Shown: positions 9,146 through 17,543 of the stretch, in pieces
Layout of the letters: each line of letters begins with the position of its first letter
Position numbering within the stretch: the stretch's first letter is position 1
Assembly (NCBI GenBank): GCA_040752025.1
Contig: JBFMFR010000015.1
Span: 41,564 to 105,563 of the forward strand
DNA length: 64,000 nt
Direction of reading: 5' to 3'
From: JBFMFR01 sp040752025
Lineage (GTDB): Bacteria > Chloroflexota > Anaerolineae > Anaerolineales > UBA4823
Program-made: the position numbers and the translations under genes
The notes under the pieces: generated by a model
What the model saw: only the letters and a program-made list of their open reading frames with translations
Told to the model about the DNA's origin: nothing
The model's database searches: none

Positions 9146-9328
9146 ATGGCGAAGTGTGCACACTGTGGTAAAAAGACGACTTTTGGTCGCAATCGTCCGT
9201 GGTCCAAGAAAGCTACGCCGCGGACCTTTCGCCCTAACCTGCAGACCATCAGCGTGATGGAGGGCGATCGCAAGGTTCGAAAGGTCTTATGCGCGAAATG
9301 CATCCGCACTCTGGTAAAGACCAAGTAA
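9146..9328 (+). CDS. rpmB: 50S ribosomal protein L28 (zinc-binding form)
   Basis: A 60-residue L28 with the family start MAKCAHCGKKTTFGRNRPWSKK. Two Cys pairs, CAHC near the N-terminus and CAKC near the C-terminus, form the zinc-ribbon of the C+ variant, which suggests it is not the zinc-independent paralogue. GGAAAGGAAG precedes the ATG. Monocistronic: own promoter at 9044-9086 and a strong hairpin right after the stop. Divergent from asp23, the same arrangement as in many Firmicutes. Confidence 0.96.
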   Translation: MAKCAHCGKKTTFGRNRPWSKKATPRTFRPNLQTISVMEGDRKVRKVLCAKCIRTLVKTK

Positions 9329-9356
9329 GCAATCAACGGTTGCAACTGGATTTATG

Positions 9357-9387
9357 GAAATCACGGCTCAGGCCGTGATTTCTGTTT
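9357..9387 (+). terminator. Hairpin terminator of rpmB
   Basis: An 11-bp perfect stem (9357-9367 with 9372-9382), loop TCAG, then TCTGTTT. It lies 28 bases after the rpmB stop. The T-run is interrupted, so efficiency is uncertain. Confidence 0.7.
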
Positions 9388-9438
9388 AAGTATACTTTGC
9401 AATCATAACCGCGCCCATAACGGTTGGCAAGGGTCGAT

Positions 9439-10557
9439 TCAAAGCGGCGGGTTTAGATGGTAGATCACCCAGAGCCAGAAAGGGATCAAGCCGCCCGCGG
9501 CAATCAGGGCCAGTAACGCCAGCAGCCAGGTAACCCAGTCGAATTTTTCAGCGGCGCGGCGAGGGACCACAACCAGGGGCGGTTCCAGATCGGGTTGGGG
9601 AAGACTCTGAGGTGGAAAAGGTTGATCTGCTGATGGCTGGACTCCAGCGGGCACCGCGCCAACTTTGTTTTGTACGGGCGATCCAGGGGTAGGAGTGGTT
9701 GGCCAAATGGCATATTGATTATAGTTGATTAGAACACGCCCCAATTGATCTGCGGTGCGATAGCGAGAGGTTGGCTCTTTGGAAAGAACTTTCAGGAGGA
9801 TTTGCTCTAGCGGGGATGGAATGGCAGGGTTTAGCTGGCTGGGCGATGGCGGTGGGGTGTAGCGATGATGCTGGGCCAATTCCTGGGGAGTCGTTCCAGA
9901 AAATGGGAGTTGTCCGGTGAGCAACTCGAAAAGAATGACTCCTAGGGAATAGACATCGGAAGCGGGGGAAGGCGCTAACCCGGCAGCCTGTTCGGGTGAG
10001 AAATATTGTGGAGAGCCCCAAACGATATCACTGTGCTCGTCTTCTGAAATGGTCGCCAGGGCGCGGGCGATGCCGAAATCGAGCACTTTGAGATGGCTCT
10101 CGGGGGTCACCAGCAAGTTCTGAGGTTTGACATCGCAGTGAACGAGCCCGGCCCGATGAGCGTAGCCGATCCCGGCGCAGGCCTGTGAAATCAGGGCGAT
10201 TGTTTCGGGAATCGAAAACCGTCCCTGTTGTTTGAGCAGGGTCTTCAGGTCGGTGCCGGGGACATATTCCATGACGATGTACGGCAAGTTAGGTCCGAGC
10301 CCCAGGTTCGCTTGTGAAACAACACCGAAGTCGTGTATGGTTACGATATTTGGGTGAGAAAGGTTGGCCGCGGAGCGAGCTTCCTGGCGGAAACGTTCGT
10401 GGAATTCGTGCGTGTTCGAGAAGTCGCTGCGCAAGATTTTGATAGCGACCATGCGCTCCAGCATGAGATCGTAGGCGCGATAAATGACCGCCATCCCTCC
10501 TGTGGCCAGGCGCTCTTCGATGCGATAACGATTGTTCAGCACGGATGCTTCGGGCAT
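9439..10557 (-). CDS. Ser/Thr protein kinase with C-terminal membrane anchor
   Basis: A 372-residue Hanks-type kinase. It has the glycine loop LATGGMAVIYRAYD, ATP-anchoring K40 (VAIKIL), catalytic loop VHCDVKPQNLLV (HCD in place of HRD), DFG as VLDFGIARAL, and YFSPEQAAG in the activation segment. Kinase residues run about 10-270. A proline-rich linker follows, then one transmembrane helix (WVTWLLALLALIAAGG) about 15 residues from the C-terminus, leaving almost nothing outside. No PASTA or other sensor domain is present, so it probably acts as a tail-anchored cytoplasmic kinase. Not in an evident operon: rpmB ends convergent on one side and the cax gene diverges on the other. Confidence 0.92.
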   Translation of the reverse strand: MPEASVLNNRYRIEERLATGGMAVIYRAYDLMLERMVAIKILRSDFSNTHEFHERFRQEARSAANLSHPNIVTIHDFGVVSQANLGLGPNLPYIVMEYVPGTDLKTLLKQQGRFSIPETIALISQACAGIGYAHRAGLVHCDVKPQNLLVTPESHLKVLDFGIARALATISEDEHSDIVWGSPQYFSPEQAAGLAPSPASDVYSLGVILFELLTGQLPFSGTTPQELAQHHRYTPPPSPSQLNPAIPSPLEQILLKVLSKEPTSRYRTADQLGRVLINYNQYAIWPTTPTPGSPVQNKVGAVPAGVQPSADQPFPPQSLPQPDLEPPLVVVPRRAAEKFDWVTWLLALLALIAAGGLIPFWLWVIYHLNPPL

Positions 10558-10695
10558 TTGGCAACCATTGTAGCAGGATATCTGGGGTTATTATACCAAT
10601 TCCAATTTGTGGAAAATCGAGTAAAATCACCCCTGTGTTGTTCCCGGCGACGCGCGAATGAGAAAGAACGTGTCTACTTGAGCTTGGAGGTGTGA

Positions 10696-11811
10696 ATGAA
10701 GAGAATCCTGGCGTACGTGCGAAAGCAGCCGGTCAGTGTGTTGTTGCTGGCGGCACCTGTAGCGATCCTGGCAGAGGTTTTCCATTGGGGGGAAATCCTG
10801 GTGTTTGCATTTTCGGCAATTGCTGTGATCCCGCTGGCGGGATACATTGGTGAGGCGACCGAGGCATTGGCGGTCTATACCGGGCCGCGCCTGGGCGGGC
10901 TATTGAACGCTACGCTGGGGAATGCGGCGGAACTAATCATCACCATTGTGGCTATCCGCGAAGGATTGTTAGAGCTGGTGAAAGCTTCAATTACGGGTTC
11001 GATCCTGGGAAATGTCTTGATGGTTTTGGGTATGTCGATGTTATTGGGGGGTCTGCGCAACGGCACTCAACGGTTCAGCCAGCGGCAGGCGGGCAATAAC
11101 GCGATTTTGTTGGTACTGGCAGTGGTGGCCCTGGTGATCCCGTCTACGCTCAGCGGCTCGATTGGTCCTGAAAGCAGTACCCGGGTTGAGGCTTTGAGCC
11201 TGGGTGTGGCTGGAACGATGATCGTGTTGTATGGTTTGGGAATTTTATATAGCTTCAGAGTACAGCCGAGCCCACTGACTTCACATGCGGGTATGGATGG
11301 TGAGCTGACCTCGGACGCTGGCTCCGATGGCGGCGAGAAGCATTCGGCCTGGCCCCTGCGAACGGCGTTGATTGTGCTGGCGGCCTCAACGGTGGGAGTG
11401 GCTTATTTGAGCGAACTGCTGGTAGGCGCAGTAGAACCCGTGGTCGTTCGACTGGGGGTGTCCGAATTTTTCTTGGGAATCATCTTGATTCCCATCGTGG
11501 GCAATGTTGCCGAACACCTGGTGGCGGTCAAAGTGGCGATTCAGAATCAAATGGATTTGAGTGTGGAGATCGCAATCGCCTCCAGCTTGCAAATTGCGCT
11601 GTTTGTTGCACCGGTGCTGGTATTCGTCAGCCTGTTGATGGGCAATCCATTACAGTTGATTTTCAACCAGTTCGAGTTGTTGGCCTTGATCATCGGGGTC
11701 TTGATTACCGCATTGGTTTCTGCGGATGGTGAATCGAACTGGCTGGAAGGGGCCGAACTGCTGGCGGTGTATATCATTTTGGGATTGGCTTTCTTTTTGC
11801 TGCCTGTGTAG
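10696..11811 (+). CDS. cax: Ca2+/H+ antiporter, CaCA family
   Basis: A 371-residue integral membrane protein with about eleven helices. The two diagnostic alpha repeats are visible: GNAAELIITIVAIREGLLEL in the first half and GNVAEHLVAVKVAIQNQMDL in the second, each with the essential acidic residue. These identify the CAX group, which exports Ca2+ in exchange for protons. A hydrophilic loop of about 35 residues (after IQ about 190) splits the halves, as is usual for bacterial Cax. GGAGGTGTGA lies just upstream of the ATG. The next gene starts 9 bases after its stop, so the two may be co-transcribed. Confidence 0.93.
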   Translation: MKRILAYVRKQPVSVLLLAAPVAILAEVFHWGEILVFAFSAIAVIPLAGYIGEATEALAVYTGPRLGGLLNATLGNAAELIITIVAIREGLLELVKASITGSILGNVLMVLGMSMLLGGLRNGTQRFSQRQAGNNAILLVLAVVALVIPSTLSGSIGPESSTRVEALSLGVAGTMIVLYGLGILYSFRVQPSPLTSHAGMDGELTSDAGSDGGEKHSAWPLRTALIVLAASTVGVAYLSELLVGAVEPVVVRLGVSEFFLGIILIPIVGNVAEHLVAVKVAIQNQMDLSVEIAIASSLQIALFVAPVLVFVSLLMGNPLQLIFNQFELLALIIGVLITALVSADGESNWLEGAELLAVYIILGLAFFLLPV

Positions 11812-11820
11812 GAAGCCCGC

Positions 11821-12324
11821 ATGTACGCACGTAGGAGGAGAAGCACACCTGCCTGGTTGAAAGGTTGTCTCAGCCCGTGGGTGATGCTTGGGGCGTTTCT
11901 GATCGGGATATTTCTATCCTGCCTGGTGTTGGGCTTGCTTTGGTCGACGCGCAAACCGCCGGTGGCTTCCGCGCAAGCCACGGCGATCCTAAACGTGATC
12001 AGCGCACCGACAGCTACGCAAGTGGTGCTTACGCCTACCTTAGAAGCCAGCGCAACGCTGCCTCCTGGCCCAGCGGTGGGAGATATCGAAGTTGGGGTGT
12101 ACGTGCAAATCCTGGGGACTGGCGGAACGGGCCTGCGCTTGCGCGCAGAACCCGGATTGGAGGCTCAGGTGCTGATGGTGGGCAGCGAGGCTGAAGTATT
12201 CCGTGTTGAGGATGGCCCCCAGGAGGCAGATGGTTATACCTGGTGGCGCTTGATTGGGCCTTTCGATGAAACGCGTAATGGGTGGGCTGTTGCCAATTAT
12301 CTGACTGTGGTGCAAGGGCCCTAG
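11821..12324 (+). CDS. Membrane-anchored SH3-like domain protein
   Basis: A 167-residue protein. The basic N-terminus (MYARRRRSTPAWLKG) leads into one membrane helix (MLGAFLIGIFLSCLVLGLLW), then a Thr/Ala-rich linker and a bacterial SH3-type domain: VQILGTGGTGLRLRAEPG, then DGYTWWRLIG and GWAVANYLTV. Such domains usually sit outside the cell and bind peptidoglycan or other ligands; the ligand here is unknown. It starts 9 bases after cax and is followed by the DUF971 gene after 18 bases. Confidence 0.8.
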   Translation: MYARRRRSTPAWLKGCLSPWVMLGAFLIGIFLSCLVLGLLWSTRKPPVASAQATAILNVISAPTATQVVLTPTLEASATLPPGPAVGDIEVGVYVQILGTGGTGLRLRAEPGLEAQVLMVGSEAEVFRVEDGPQEADGYTWWRLIGPFDETRNGWAVANYLTVVQGP

Positions 12325-12342
12325 ATTCTTTAGCGAGGTATT

Positions 12343-12696
12343 ATGAGTTCTCTACGACCGACTGGAATAACAGCGGATCGCCAGAAAGGCGATCTGACCA
12401 TCACCTGGAGCGATGGCCATACCAGCCTGTATCCGTTTTCGTTGTTGCGATATGGGTGCCCGTGTGCTGAATGCCGCGGGGGACACGAGCATATGGGTTC
12501 GGAACCGGACCCCGAAGTGTTTCACCAGCCCCTGGATGATACGCCTGCAACGCGCATCCAAAATGTGGAACTGGTGGGCAGTTATGCAATTACGATTACC
12601 TGGGAGGATGGCCACAATTACGGTATCTATAACTGGCATTACTTGCGGGCGCTGTGCCCTTGCCCGATTTGCCGGGGCGCGGTCGAGCATCATTGA
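12343..12696 (+). CDS. DUF971 / GBBH-like N-terminal domain protein
   Basis: A 117-residue soluble protein of the DUF971 family (the N-terminal module also found in gamma-butyrobetaine hydroxylase). Features: LTITWSDGHTSLYPFSLLR, then a duplicated pattern ITITWEDGHNYGIYNWHYLR, each followed by a Cys motif, CPCAECRG and CPCPICRG, that could bind a metal. Members are often linked to iron-sulfur or cofactor metabolism, but the reaction is not known. Family length is about 100-120 residues, so it is complete. It ends 144 bases from the convergent regulator gene, a gap in which no clear terminator was found. Confidence 0.85.
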   Translation: MSSLRPTGITADRQKGDLTITWSDGHTSLYPFSLLRYGCPCAECRGGHEHMGSEPDPEVFHQPLDDTPATRIQNVELVGSYAITITWEDGHNYGIYNWHYLRALCPCPICRGAVEHH

Positions 12697-12840
12697 GTCG
12701 GCAGTCAAATGCTGGAGCTGTCCAGAAGCAGGGCGAAGCGTGTCTATGGCGCTACAGGCGGCGTTAAGTGGACTGCTTCGACCCTACGGGTGGCAGTTGC
12801 CTGTCTTGAAATCGCCCTTTTTGAACAACCCCGAATAGTT

Positions 12841-13497
12841 TTATAGATAATCGCGCAGATTGTGTTCTACGGCATAGGCGGCGGCTTCGGCGCGGTTGCT
12901 GACGCCCAGCTTGGATAAAATGCTGCTGACATAGTTGCGTACGGTGCCTTCGCCCAGAAACAGCGCCTTGGCGATCTCGCGGTTGGTTTTCCCCTCGGAG
13001 ACCAGGAGCAAAACGTGTCTCTCCTGCTGTGTAAGCGCGGAGAACGCTGAAGCTTCTTCCTCTTTAGCAGCTTTGCGCACTTCTTGAAAGATACGCTGCG
13101 TAACGGCGGGATCGAGCAGTGCTTCACCCCGCCCAACGGCTTCGATGGCGCGCACCAGATCCTCACCGCCGATTTGTTTTAGCACGTAACCTGCCGCGCC
13201 AGCGCGGATGGCTGAGAAGAGCATTTCATCCTCGGCATATGAAGTTAGCATGATGACTTTGGAATTGGGGAAACGCTCGGTGATCTCTTCGCAGGCTTCG
13301 ATACCTGACCCTCCCGGCAGGCGAATATCCATCACAACTACATCGGGAGAATAAGCCTCGACGCGCTCGACAGCCTCGCGAGCAGTACTGGCTTCAGCAA
13401 CTACCTCAAAATTAGGGTGGCGTTCCAGCAGGGCTTTTAGCCCCAGACGAACAACTTCGTGATCATCAACCAGCAGTATGCGTTGTTTAGTTGCCAT
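12841..13497 (-). CDS. NarL/FixJ-type response regulator
   Basis: A 218-residue two-component regulator. Receiver domain at residues 1-120 with the acidic pair DDHE, phospho-acceptor Asp in VVVMDIRLPGGSG, Thr in VIMLTSYAED and Lys in YVLKQIGGEDL. The C-terminal LuxR-type helix-turn-helix covers about 150-215 (LTQQERHVLLLVSEGKTNREI). No sensor kinase lies beside it; the truncated sensor at the left edge is 10 kb away. AAGGAGAAACAT precedes the ATG and a good sigma-70-type promoter lies 20-45 bases upstream. Target genes cannot be read from sequence. Confidence 0.94.
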   Translation of the reverse strand: MATKQRILLVDDHEVVRLGLKALLERHPNFEVVAEASTAREAVERVEAYSPDVVVMDIRLPGGSGIEACEEITERFPNSKVIMLTSYAEDEMLFSAIRAGAAGYVLKQIGGEDLVRAIEAVGRGEALLDPAVTQRIFQEVRKAAKEEEASAFSALTQQERHVLLLVSEGKTNREIAKALFLGEGTVRNYVSSILSKLGVSNRAEAAAYAVEHNLRDYL

Positions 13498-13514
13498 ATG
13501 TTTCTCCTTGGGGA

Positions 13515-13543
13515 AGTATAGCTGATTGTTTGCTGGGTGACAA
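13515..13543 (-). promoter_or_regulatory. Promoter of the NarL-type regulator
   Basis: Minus-strand TTGTCA (13543-13538), a 17-base spacer and TATACT (13520-13515); both hexamers match 5 of 6. The -10 lies 18 bases upstream of the gene start. Confidence 0.7.
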
Positions 13544-13576
13544 GATTACCACGCAATGATATTTTTCGAATTTAAG

Positions 13577-13605
13577 TTGACAGGCGTTCCGTTTTGTTAT
13601 AGACT
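13577..13605 (+). promoter_or_regulatory. Promoter for a structured RNA or liv leader
   Basis: Perfect TTGACA (13577-13582), a 17-base spacer, then TAGACT (13600-13605, 4 of 6). It points into a 220-base structured segment that ends in an intrinsic terminator. Confidence 0.55.
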
Positions 13606-13611
13606 TATAGC

Positions 13612-13834
13612 AGATTGTTACAAGGTCCGGGCTGGCATTCGGTTTCACCAGCGATAGATGGCACTTTCACTTAGCTCCAGGATTGCACCTGGGAATGGGA
13701 GTAGAAGCTGCTGTTGCCATTGGATATCGACCGGCGGAGTGTGTGTTTTTACATGCAAGTCCAACATCTGTTTGGATGGCGCGAGTTGTTTGCGCGCCGT
13801 GAGGCCCTCTGAAAAATGTTGCAGAGGGTTTTTT
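13612..13834 (+). ncRNA. Candidate structured RNA or attenuator leader upstream of liv operon 1
   Basis: No gene fits this stretch. Nested pairings give one long irregular hairpin: CGGT 13640-13643 with ACCG 13730-13733, CGATA 13652-13656 with TATCG 13725-13729, ATGGCA 13658-13663 with TGCCAT 13715-13720, and CCAGG 13677-13681 with CCTGG 13888-equivalent positions 13688-13692. Two smaller hairpins follow (TCCAA 13760-13764 with TTGGA 13772-13776; GGCGCG 13778-13783 with CGCGCC 13793-13798), then a terminator. A TTGACA promoter lies just upstream. It is either a free-standing small RNA or a leader controlling the transporter operon at 13965. It does not match T-box, SRP or tmRNA sequence motifs I know. 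Confidence 0.4.
13805..13834 (+). terminator. Intrinsic terminator before liv operon 1
   Basis: CCCTCTG (13805-13811) pairs with CAGAGGG (13822-13828), followed by six T. It lies 130 bases upstream of the first transporter gene and would end any transcript begun at 13577-13605. Confidence 0.8.
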
Positions 13835-13964
13835 ATTCTAAACCCTGGTCTGAGAATGGTTTGTGGAAGGAGGTGTGGGCAACTGCGATATACGATCCGA
13901 TCTTTAAAAGATTCGAAGAATTAGGGAAATGTGTGACCTTTCGTTCAAGTGAGGAGTATGAGAG

Positions 13965-15158
13965 ATGAAACACAAGATTCTGTGGAAGCTTTTTGCTTTC
14001 CTGGGGATGGTATCGCTCTTGTTGAGCGCTTGTGGACAGGCAGCCCAACCGGTACTCAAAATTGGGATCAATGCACCTCTTACCGGGGATATCCCCAAGG
14101 TAGGTGAAGGCACAAAGTATGCGGCTGAGATGTGGCTGGAAGATATCAATGCTGCCGGCGGGTTGGAGGTTGGCGGCAATAAATACCAGGTTCAGTTGGT
14201 GATCGAGGATAACGAGTCTAAAGCCGAGTCTGCTACGAAGGCCAATACCAAGTTGATCACGCAGGATGAAGTGCTGATCATTGTTGGTCCGCAGTCTTCC
14301 AAGCAAGCAGTGCCGGCAGGCGGCGTGGCGAATGATGATGAGACGCCAATGATCAGCCCCTGGTCCACCAATCCCAATACTACGAAGGACCGCCCGTGGG
14401 TTTTCCGATCCTGCTTCCTGGATCCTTTCCAGGGGCCTGTGGTGGCGAACTTCGTCAAGCAGGAGTTCGGTTTTACCAAGGCGGCTGTGTTGTATGATGT
14501 CGCCAGCGATTACCCGAAGGGCCTGGCAGAATATTTCAAGAAAGCCTGGGAAAACCTGTATGGCGCAGGCTCCGTGGTGGCGTATGAGAGCTTTACAACC
14601 AAGGATACCGATTTCAGCGCGCAATTGACCAAGATCAAGGAATCGGGCGCGGAGTTCCTGTTTACGCCGCAGTACTATAACGAAGTGGCTCTGATTGTGC
14701 AGCAGGCGCGCGAGTTGGGCTTCAATGCACCGATTGTGGGCAGTGATAGCTGGGGTTCGGCTGAATTGATGACCCTGTGCGGCGATGCTTGCAAGGGATT
14801 GTTCTTCAGCACGCACTATGCGGCGGCCGGGGCAACGGGCAAGACGAAGGAATTCATCGATCGCTACCAGACCAAGTACGGGTACGTTCCGGATGATGTC
14901 GGTGCGCTGACCTGGGACGCGATGCTGCTCGTCCAGCAGGCGATCCAAAGCTGCGGTAAAATCACTGGTGATATCAAGACAGACCGAAAGTGCGTCCGTG
15001 ACGCTCTGGCAGGGATCAAGAATTTCGATGGAATCACCGGCAGAATGGATTTCACCCTGGGTAACGACCCGCTGAAATGTGCGGTGATCGTGAAGATCAA
15101 TGATGCTGGCGAGTTCGAGTTCTACAAGCAGGTTTGCCCACCGGAGATGGGTGGATAG
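13965..15158 (+). CDS. Liv-type ABC transporter substrate-binding lipoprotein (system 1)
   Basis: A 397-residue periplasmic-binding-fold lipoprotein. The signal peptide ends in a lipobox, LLLSAC, with Cys23 as lipid site. The mature part begins KIGINAPLTGDIPKVGEG, typical of the LivJ/LivK/AmiC family, and contains FRSCFLDPFQGPVVANF and several extra Cys that may form disulfides (SC, LCGDAC, SCG, KC, QVC). First gene of a rightward operon with livH, livM, livG and livF, so it captures the substrate outside the membrane. Ligand is not certain: family members bind branched-chain amino acids, but also amides, urea or aromatic acids. Preceded by AGTGAGGAG near the ATG. Confidence 0.92.
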   Translation: MKHKILWKLFAFLGMVSLLLSACGQAAQPVLKIGINAPLTGDIPKVGEGTKYAAEMWLEDINAAGGLEVGGNKYQVQLVIEDNESKAESATKANTKLITQDEVLIIVGPQSSKQAVPAGGVANDDETPMISPWSTNPNTTKDRPWVFRSCFLDPFQGPVVANFVKQEFGFTKAAVLYDVASDYPKGLAEYFKKAWENLYGAGSVVAYESFTTKDTDFSAQLTKIKESGAEFLFTPQYYNEVALIVQQARELGFNAPIVGSDSWGSAELMTLCGDACKGLFFSTHYAAAGATGKTKEFIDRYQTKYGYVPDDVGALTWDAMLLVQQAIQSCGKITGDIKTDRKCVRDALAGIKNFDGITGRMDFTLGNDPLKCAVIVKINDAGEFEFYKQVCPPEMGG

Positions 15159-15202
15159 GTAGCCAGCAATCGGATTTGGTTCAAACGGTTACCTGATTGC
15201 AC

Positions 15203-15239
15203 GAGGGCGAGTTTAGCGTGCAAAACTAAGCTCGCCCTC
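15203..15239 (+). repeat. Intercistronic hairpin between binding protein and permease genes
   Basis: A 14-bp stem with one G-U pair (15203-15216 with 15226-15239) and a 9-base loop. No T-run follows, so it is more likely a 3' stability structure that protects the binding-protein mRNA than a full terminator. Liv operon 2 carries a hairpin in the same position. Confidence 0.75.
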
Positions 15240-15265
15240 CTAAAGAAATAACAGGAGCGAACAAC

Positions 15266-16189
15266 ATGGTCTTCTTCCTGCAAAATGTGGTCAACGCACT
15301 GCAATGGGGCAGCTTTTACGCGTTGATTGCTCTGGGTTACTCCATGGTATATGGGGTGCTGCTGTTGTTCAACTTCGCACACGGCGATATTTTTATGGTG
15401 GGCGCGTATATCGGTTTCTTCGTGTCAACGGGCCTGCTGGCACTGGTGGCTCTGATCCATTTGGCCGCGCCCAGTTGGATTATCCTGGTGCTTACGATCT
15501 TGATTTCGATGTTCCTGACTTCTTTCGTTGGTATGGCTGTCGAGCGGGTGGGGTACCGGCCTTTGCGTAATGCCCCGCGCGCATCTGCTGCGATCACCGG
15601 ATTGATGATTGGAATAATTTTGGAGACGGGGAACCTGGCATTGTTAGGCGCCAGCCGGTTGAGCTTCCCAACCCTAATCGAAACGACAACTTACCAGATC
15701 GGGGGAGTCAGCGTTACGAATAAGAAGATCATGATTGTAGCCATTTCTTTGCTGCTGATGTTTGCTTTGCACCAATTTGTACAACGGACAAAATGGGGTA
15801 TGGCGATGCGGGCCATGGCATACGATTTTATGGTGGTGCCCTTGATGGGGGTGCCTTTGAATGCGATTGCGGCCCTGACTTTCGGTTTGGGTTCTGCACT
15901 GGCGGCCGCTGCAGGTGTTCTGTTTGGGGTTGCTTACCCGGTCCTAGATCCTTACATGGGGATCACTTTCGGTTGGAAGGCGTTCGTGGCGGCTATCCTG
16001 GGTGGGCGAGGCTCGATCCTGGGAGCTGCTCTGGCAGGCTTTTTATTGGGCTTTATTGAAATATTCGTGGCGACCATTTTCCCTTCTACGCTCAGAGATT
16101 TGATCGCATATTCGATTATTTTGCTCATTCTGGTTTTCCGCCCGTATGGGTTCTTTGGCGAAGCCCATACTGCCCAATTAAGGCTTTAG
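15266..16189 (+). CDS. livH: Liv-type ABC transporter permease LivH (system 1)
   Basis: A 307-residue membrane permease with about eight helices. It carries the LivH signature GSFYALIALGYSMVYGVLLLFNFAHGDIFMVGAY and the EAA-like loop AMRAMAYD, and ends in FRPYGFFGEA, typical of this subunit. It forms half of the inner-membrane channel with LivM. The start follows AGGAGCGAACAAC and lies 107 bases after the binding-protein stop, across the 15203-15239 hairpin. LivM starts 16 bases after its stop. Confidence 0.93.
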   Translation: MVFFLQNVVNALQWGSFYALIALGYSMVYGVLLLFNFAHGDIFMVGAYIGFFVSTGLLALVALIHLAAPSWIILVLTILISMFLTSFVGMAVERVGYRPLRNAPRASAAITGLMIGIILETGNLALLGASRLSFPTLIETTTYQIGGVSVTNKKIMIVAISLLLMFALHQFVQRTKWGMAMRAMAYDFMVVPLMGVPLNAIAALTFGLGSALAAAAGVLFGVAYPVLDPYMGITFGWKAFVAAILGGRGSILGAALAGFLLGFIEIFVATIFPSTLRDLIAYSIILLILVFRPYGFFGEAHTAQLRL

Positions 16190-16205
16190 CTGGTGAGGAA
16201 AAGAC

Positions 16206-17543
16206 ATGGCAGCGACAAGCAATGGTTTTTCTGCAAGACGAGGAAGTGTCCGTACCTTATTGGCTAAGTGGTGGCAGCCGTTTGCCCAGGTGCCTCTTCT
16301 GGGCTGGCTGGCTGGCGCGTTGCTGGCTGTTTTGATCGAACAGATCATCGGACTACCATTTGCGAGGATTTTGGGTATGCCCAAGATCCCGGCATTGTTT
16401 GGGATTTTATTCATCTTGCAACAGCCGGTTTTGATTCCCAGTGCCCTGGGCTATGTTGTGGTGATTTACGTGCTTCCGATTGGCCTGGCAGCGCGTTTGC
16501 TCTGCGGCGTGTGGAATACTCTGGCAGCCAGGCTGATTGCAATCAGGCTGTGGGTTTCGGTGCTGGTCCATTTGTTTCTTTGTTATCTTATTTTGCAGAT
16601 CTGGTGTGAAGTGAGCGACTATCGCTTACTGATAGTGCGCTTGATATTGATTGCGGTAATTTTTACGCTGAGCCTGAACATCGTGAACGGTTACATGGGC
16701 GAATTTTCCTGCTCGCACCCGGGTTTTATTGCTTTGGGAGCGTACGCAGCTTCGGTTTTCACAATCGTATTGTTCGTTGATGATAACCTGTTTGGCCCGG
16801 CGCTTTTACCGAAGATGATTGGCCCATTCTTGTTCCCGATCGCTTTGATCCTGGGAGGCTGTGCGGCAGCCCTGGGCGCCATTTTGATTGCGATCCCGTC
16901 TTTCCGTACACGCGGCGATTACCTGGCGATTATTTCCCTGGCTTTCTTGTTCATCGTGAAGAGCTTCTTCGAGAATCTGGAAATCTTGGGCGGTCCGCGC
17001 GGCATGGGCAGCCAGCCTGATTGGGCAACTTTGCCTGTGGTGTTCGTCGCGACGGTGTTAGCAATCTGGATTATTAATAATTTCGTTCGTTCTACATTAG
17101 GTAAGGCGCTCAACGCGGTCCGCGATGATGAAATTGCGGCGGGGGCTATGACGATCAATACTCGCCGGACGAAGATGATAGCGTTCTTGTTTGCGGCGTT
17201 TTGGGCTGGAGTGGCGGGCGGATTATTCGCGCATGTAATTCGCTATGTCAATCCAGGCACTTTCAGCATCCAGATGCTGGCAGAGGTGCTGGCGATGGTT
17301 TATTTCGGCGGCTTGAATTCGGTGGTGGGATCGATTGTGGGCGCGGTGAGCATCAACCTGCTCAGTGAGACTTTACGACCCCTGGAAATCTATAAGTGGA
17401 TTATCATTCCGGTTTTGCTAATCCTGGTGATGATTTATCGTCCGACCGGGCTGATCGCCTTCAGGGAATTCGATGCGGCCAATCTGGTGCAGCCAAAGCA
17501 GAATGCACACGAGGAGGAAGGGTATGCCTCTACTGAAGGTTGA
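16206..17543 (+). CDS. livM: Liv-type ABC transporter permease LivM (system 1)
   Basis: A 445-residue permease. The core (about residues 145-430) has the family landmarks SLNIVNGYMGEFSCSHPGFIALGAYA, IPSFRTRGDYLAIISLAF, LNAVRDDEIAAGAM and IYRPTGLIA. It is about 100 residues longer than many LivM proteins because of an N-terminal block with three or four extra helices, as also seen in E. coli LivM. It overlaps the next gene by 20 bases, which puts the livG ribosome site (GAGGAGGAAGGG) inside its own reading frame and suggests coupled translation. Confidence 0.92.
   Translation: MAATSNGFSARRGSVRTLLAKWWQPFAQVPLLGWLAGALLAVLIEQIIGLPFARILGMPKIPALFGILFILQQPVLIPSALGYVVVIYVLPIGLAARLLCGVWNTLAARLIAIRLWVSVLVHLFLCYLILQIWCEVSDYRLLIVRLILIAVIFTLSLNIVNGYMGEFSCSHPGFIALGAYAASVFTIVLFVDDNLFGPALLPKMIGPFLFPIALILGGCAAALGAILIAIPSFRTRGDYLAIISLAFLFIVKSFFENLEILGGPRGMGSQPDWATLPVVFVATVLAIWIINNFVRSTLGKALNAVRDDEIAAGAMTINTRRTKMIAFLFAAFWAGVAGGLFAHVIRYVNPGTFSIQMLAEVLAMVYFGGLNSVVGSIVGAVSINLLSETLRPLEIYKWIIIPVLLILVMIYRPTGLIAFREFDAANLVQPKQNAHEEEGYASTEG

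Noticed and set aside
13612..13834. T-box, SRP RNA, tmRNA or 6S RNA identity for the structured region
   Set aside because: No T-box antiterminator sequence, no SRP tetraloop motif, no tmRNA ends; a 6S-like shape cannot be shown without covariation.
13833..14948. Minus-strand frame of 371 codons
   Set aside because: Antisense to the binding protein with a clear lipobox and family sequence.
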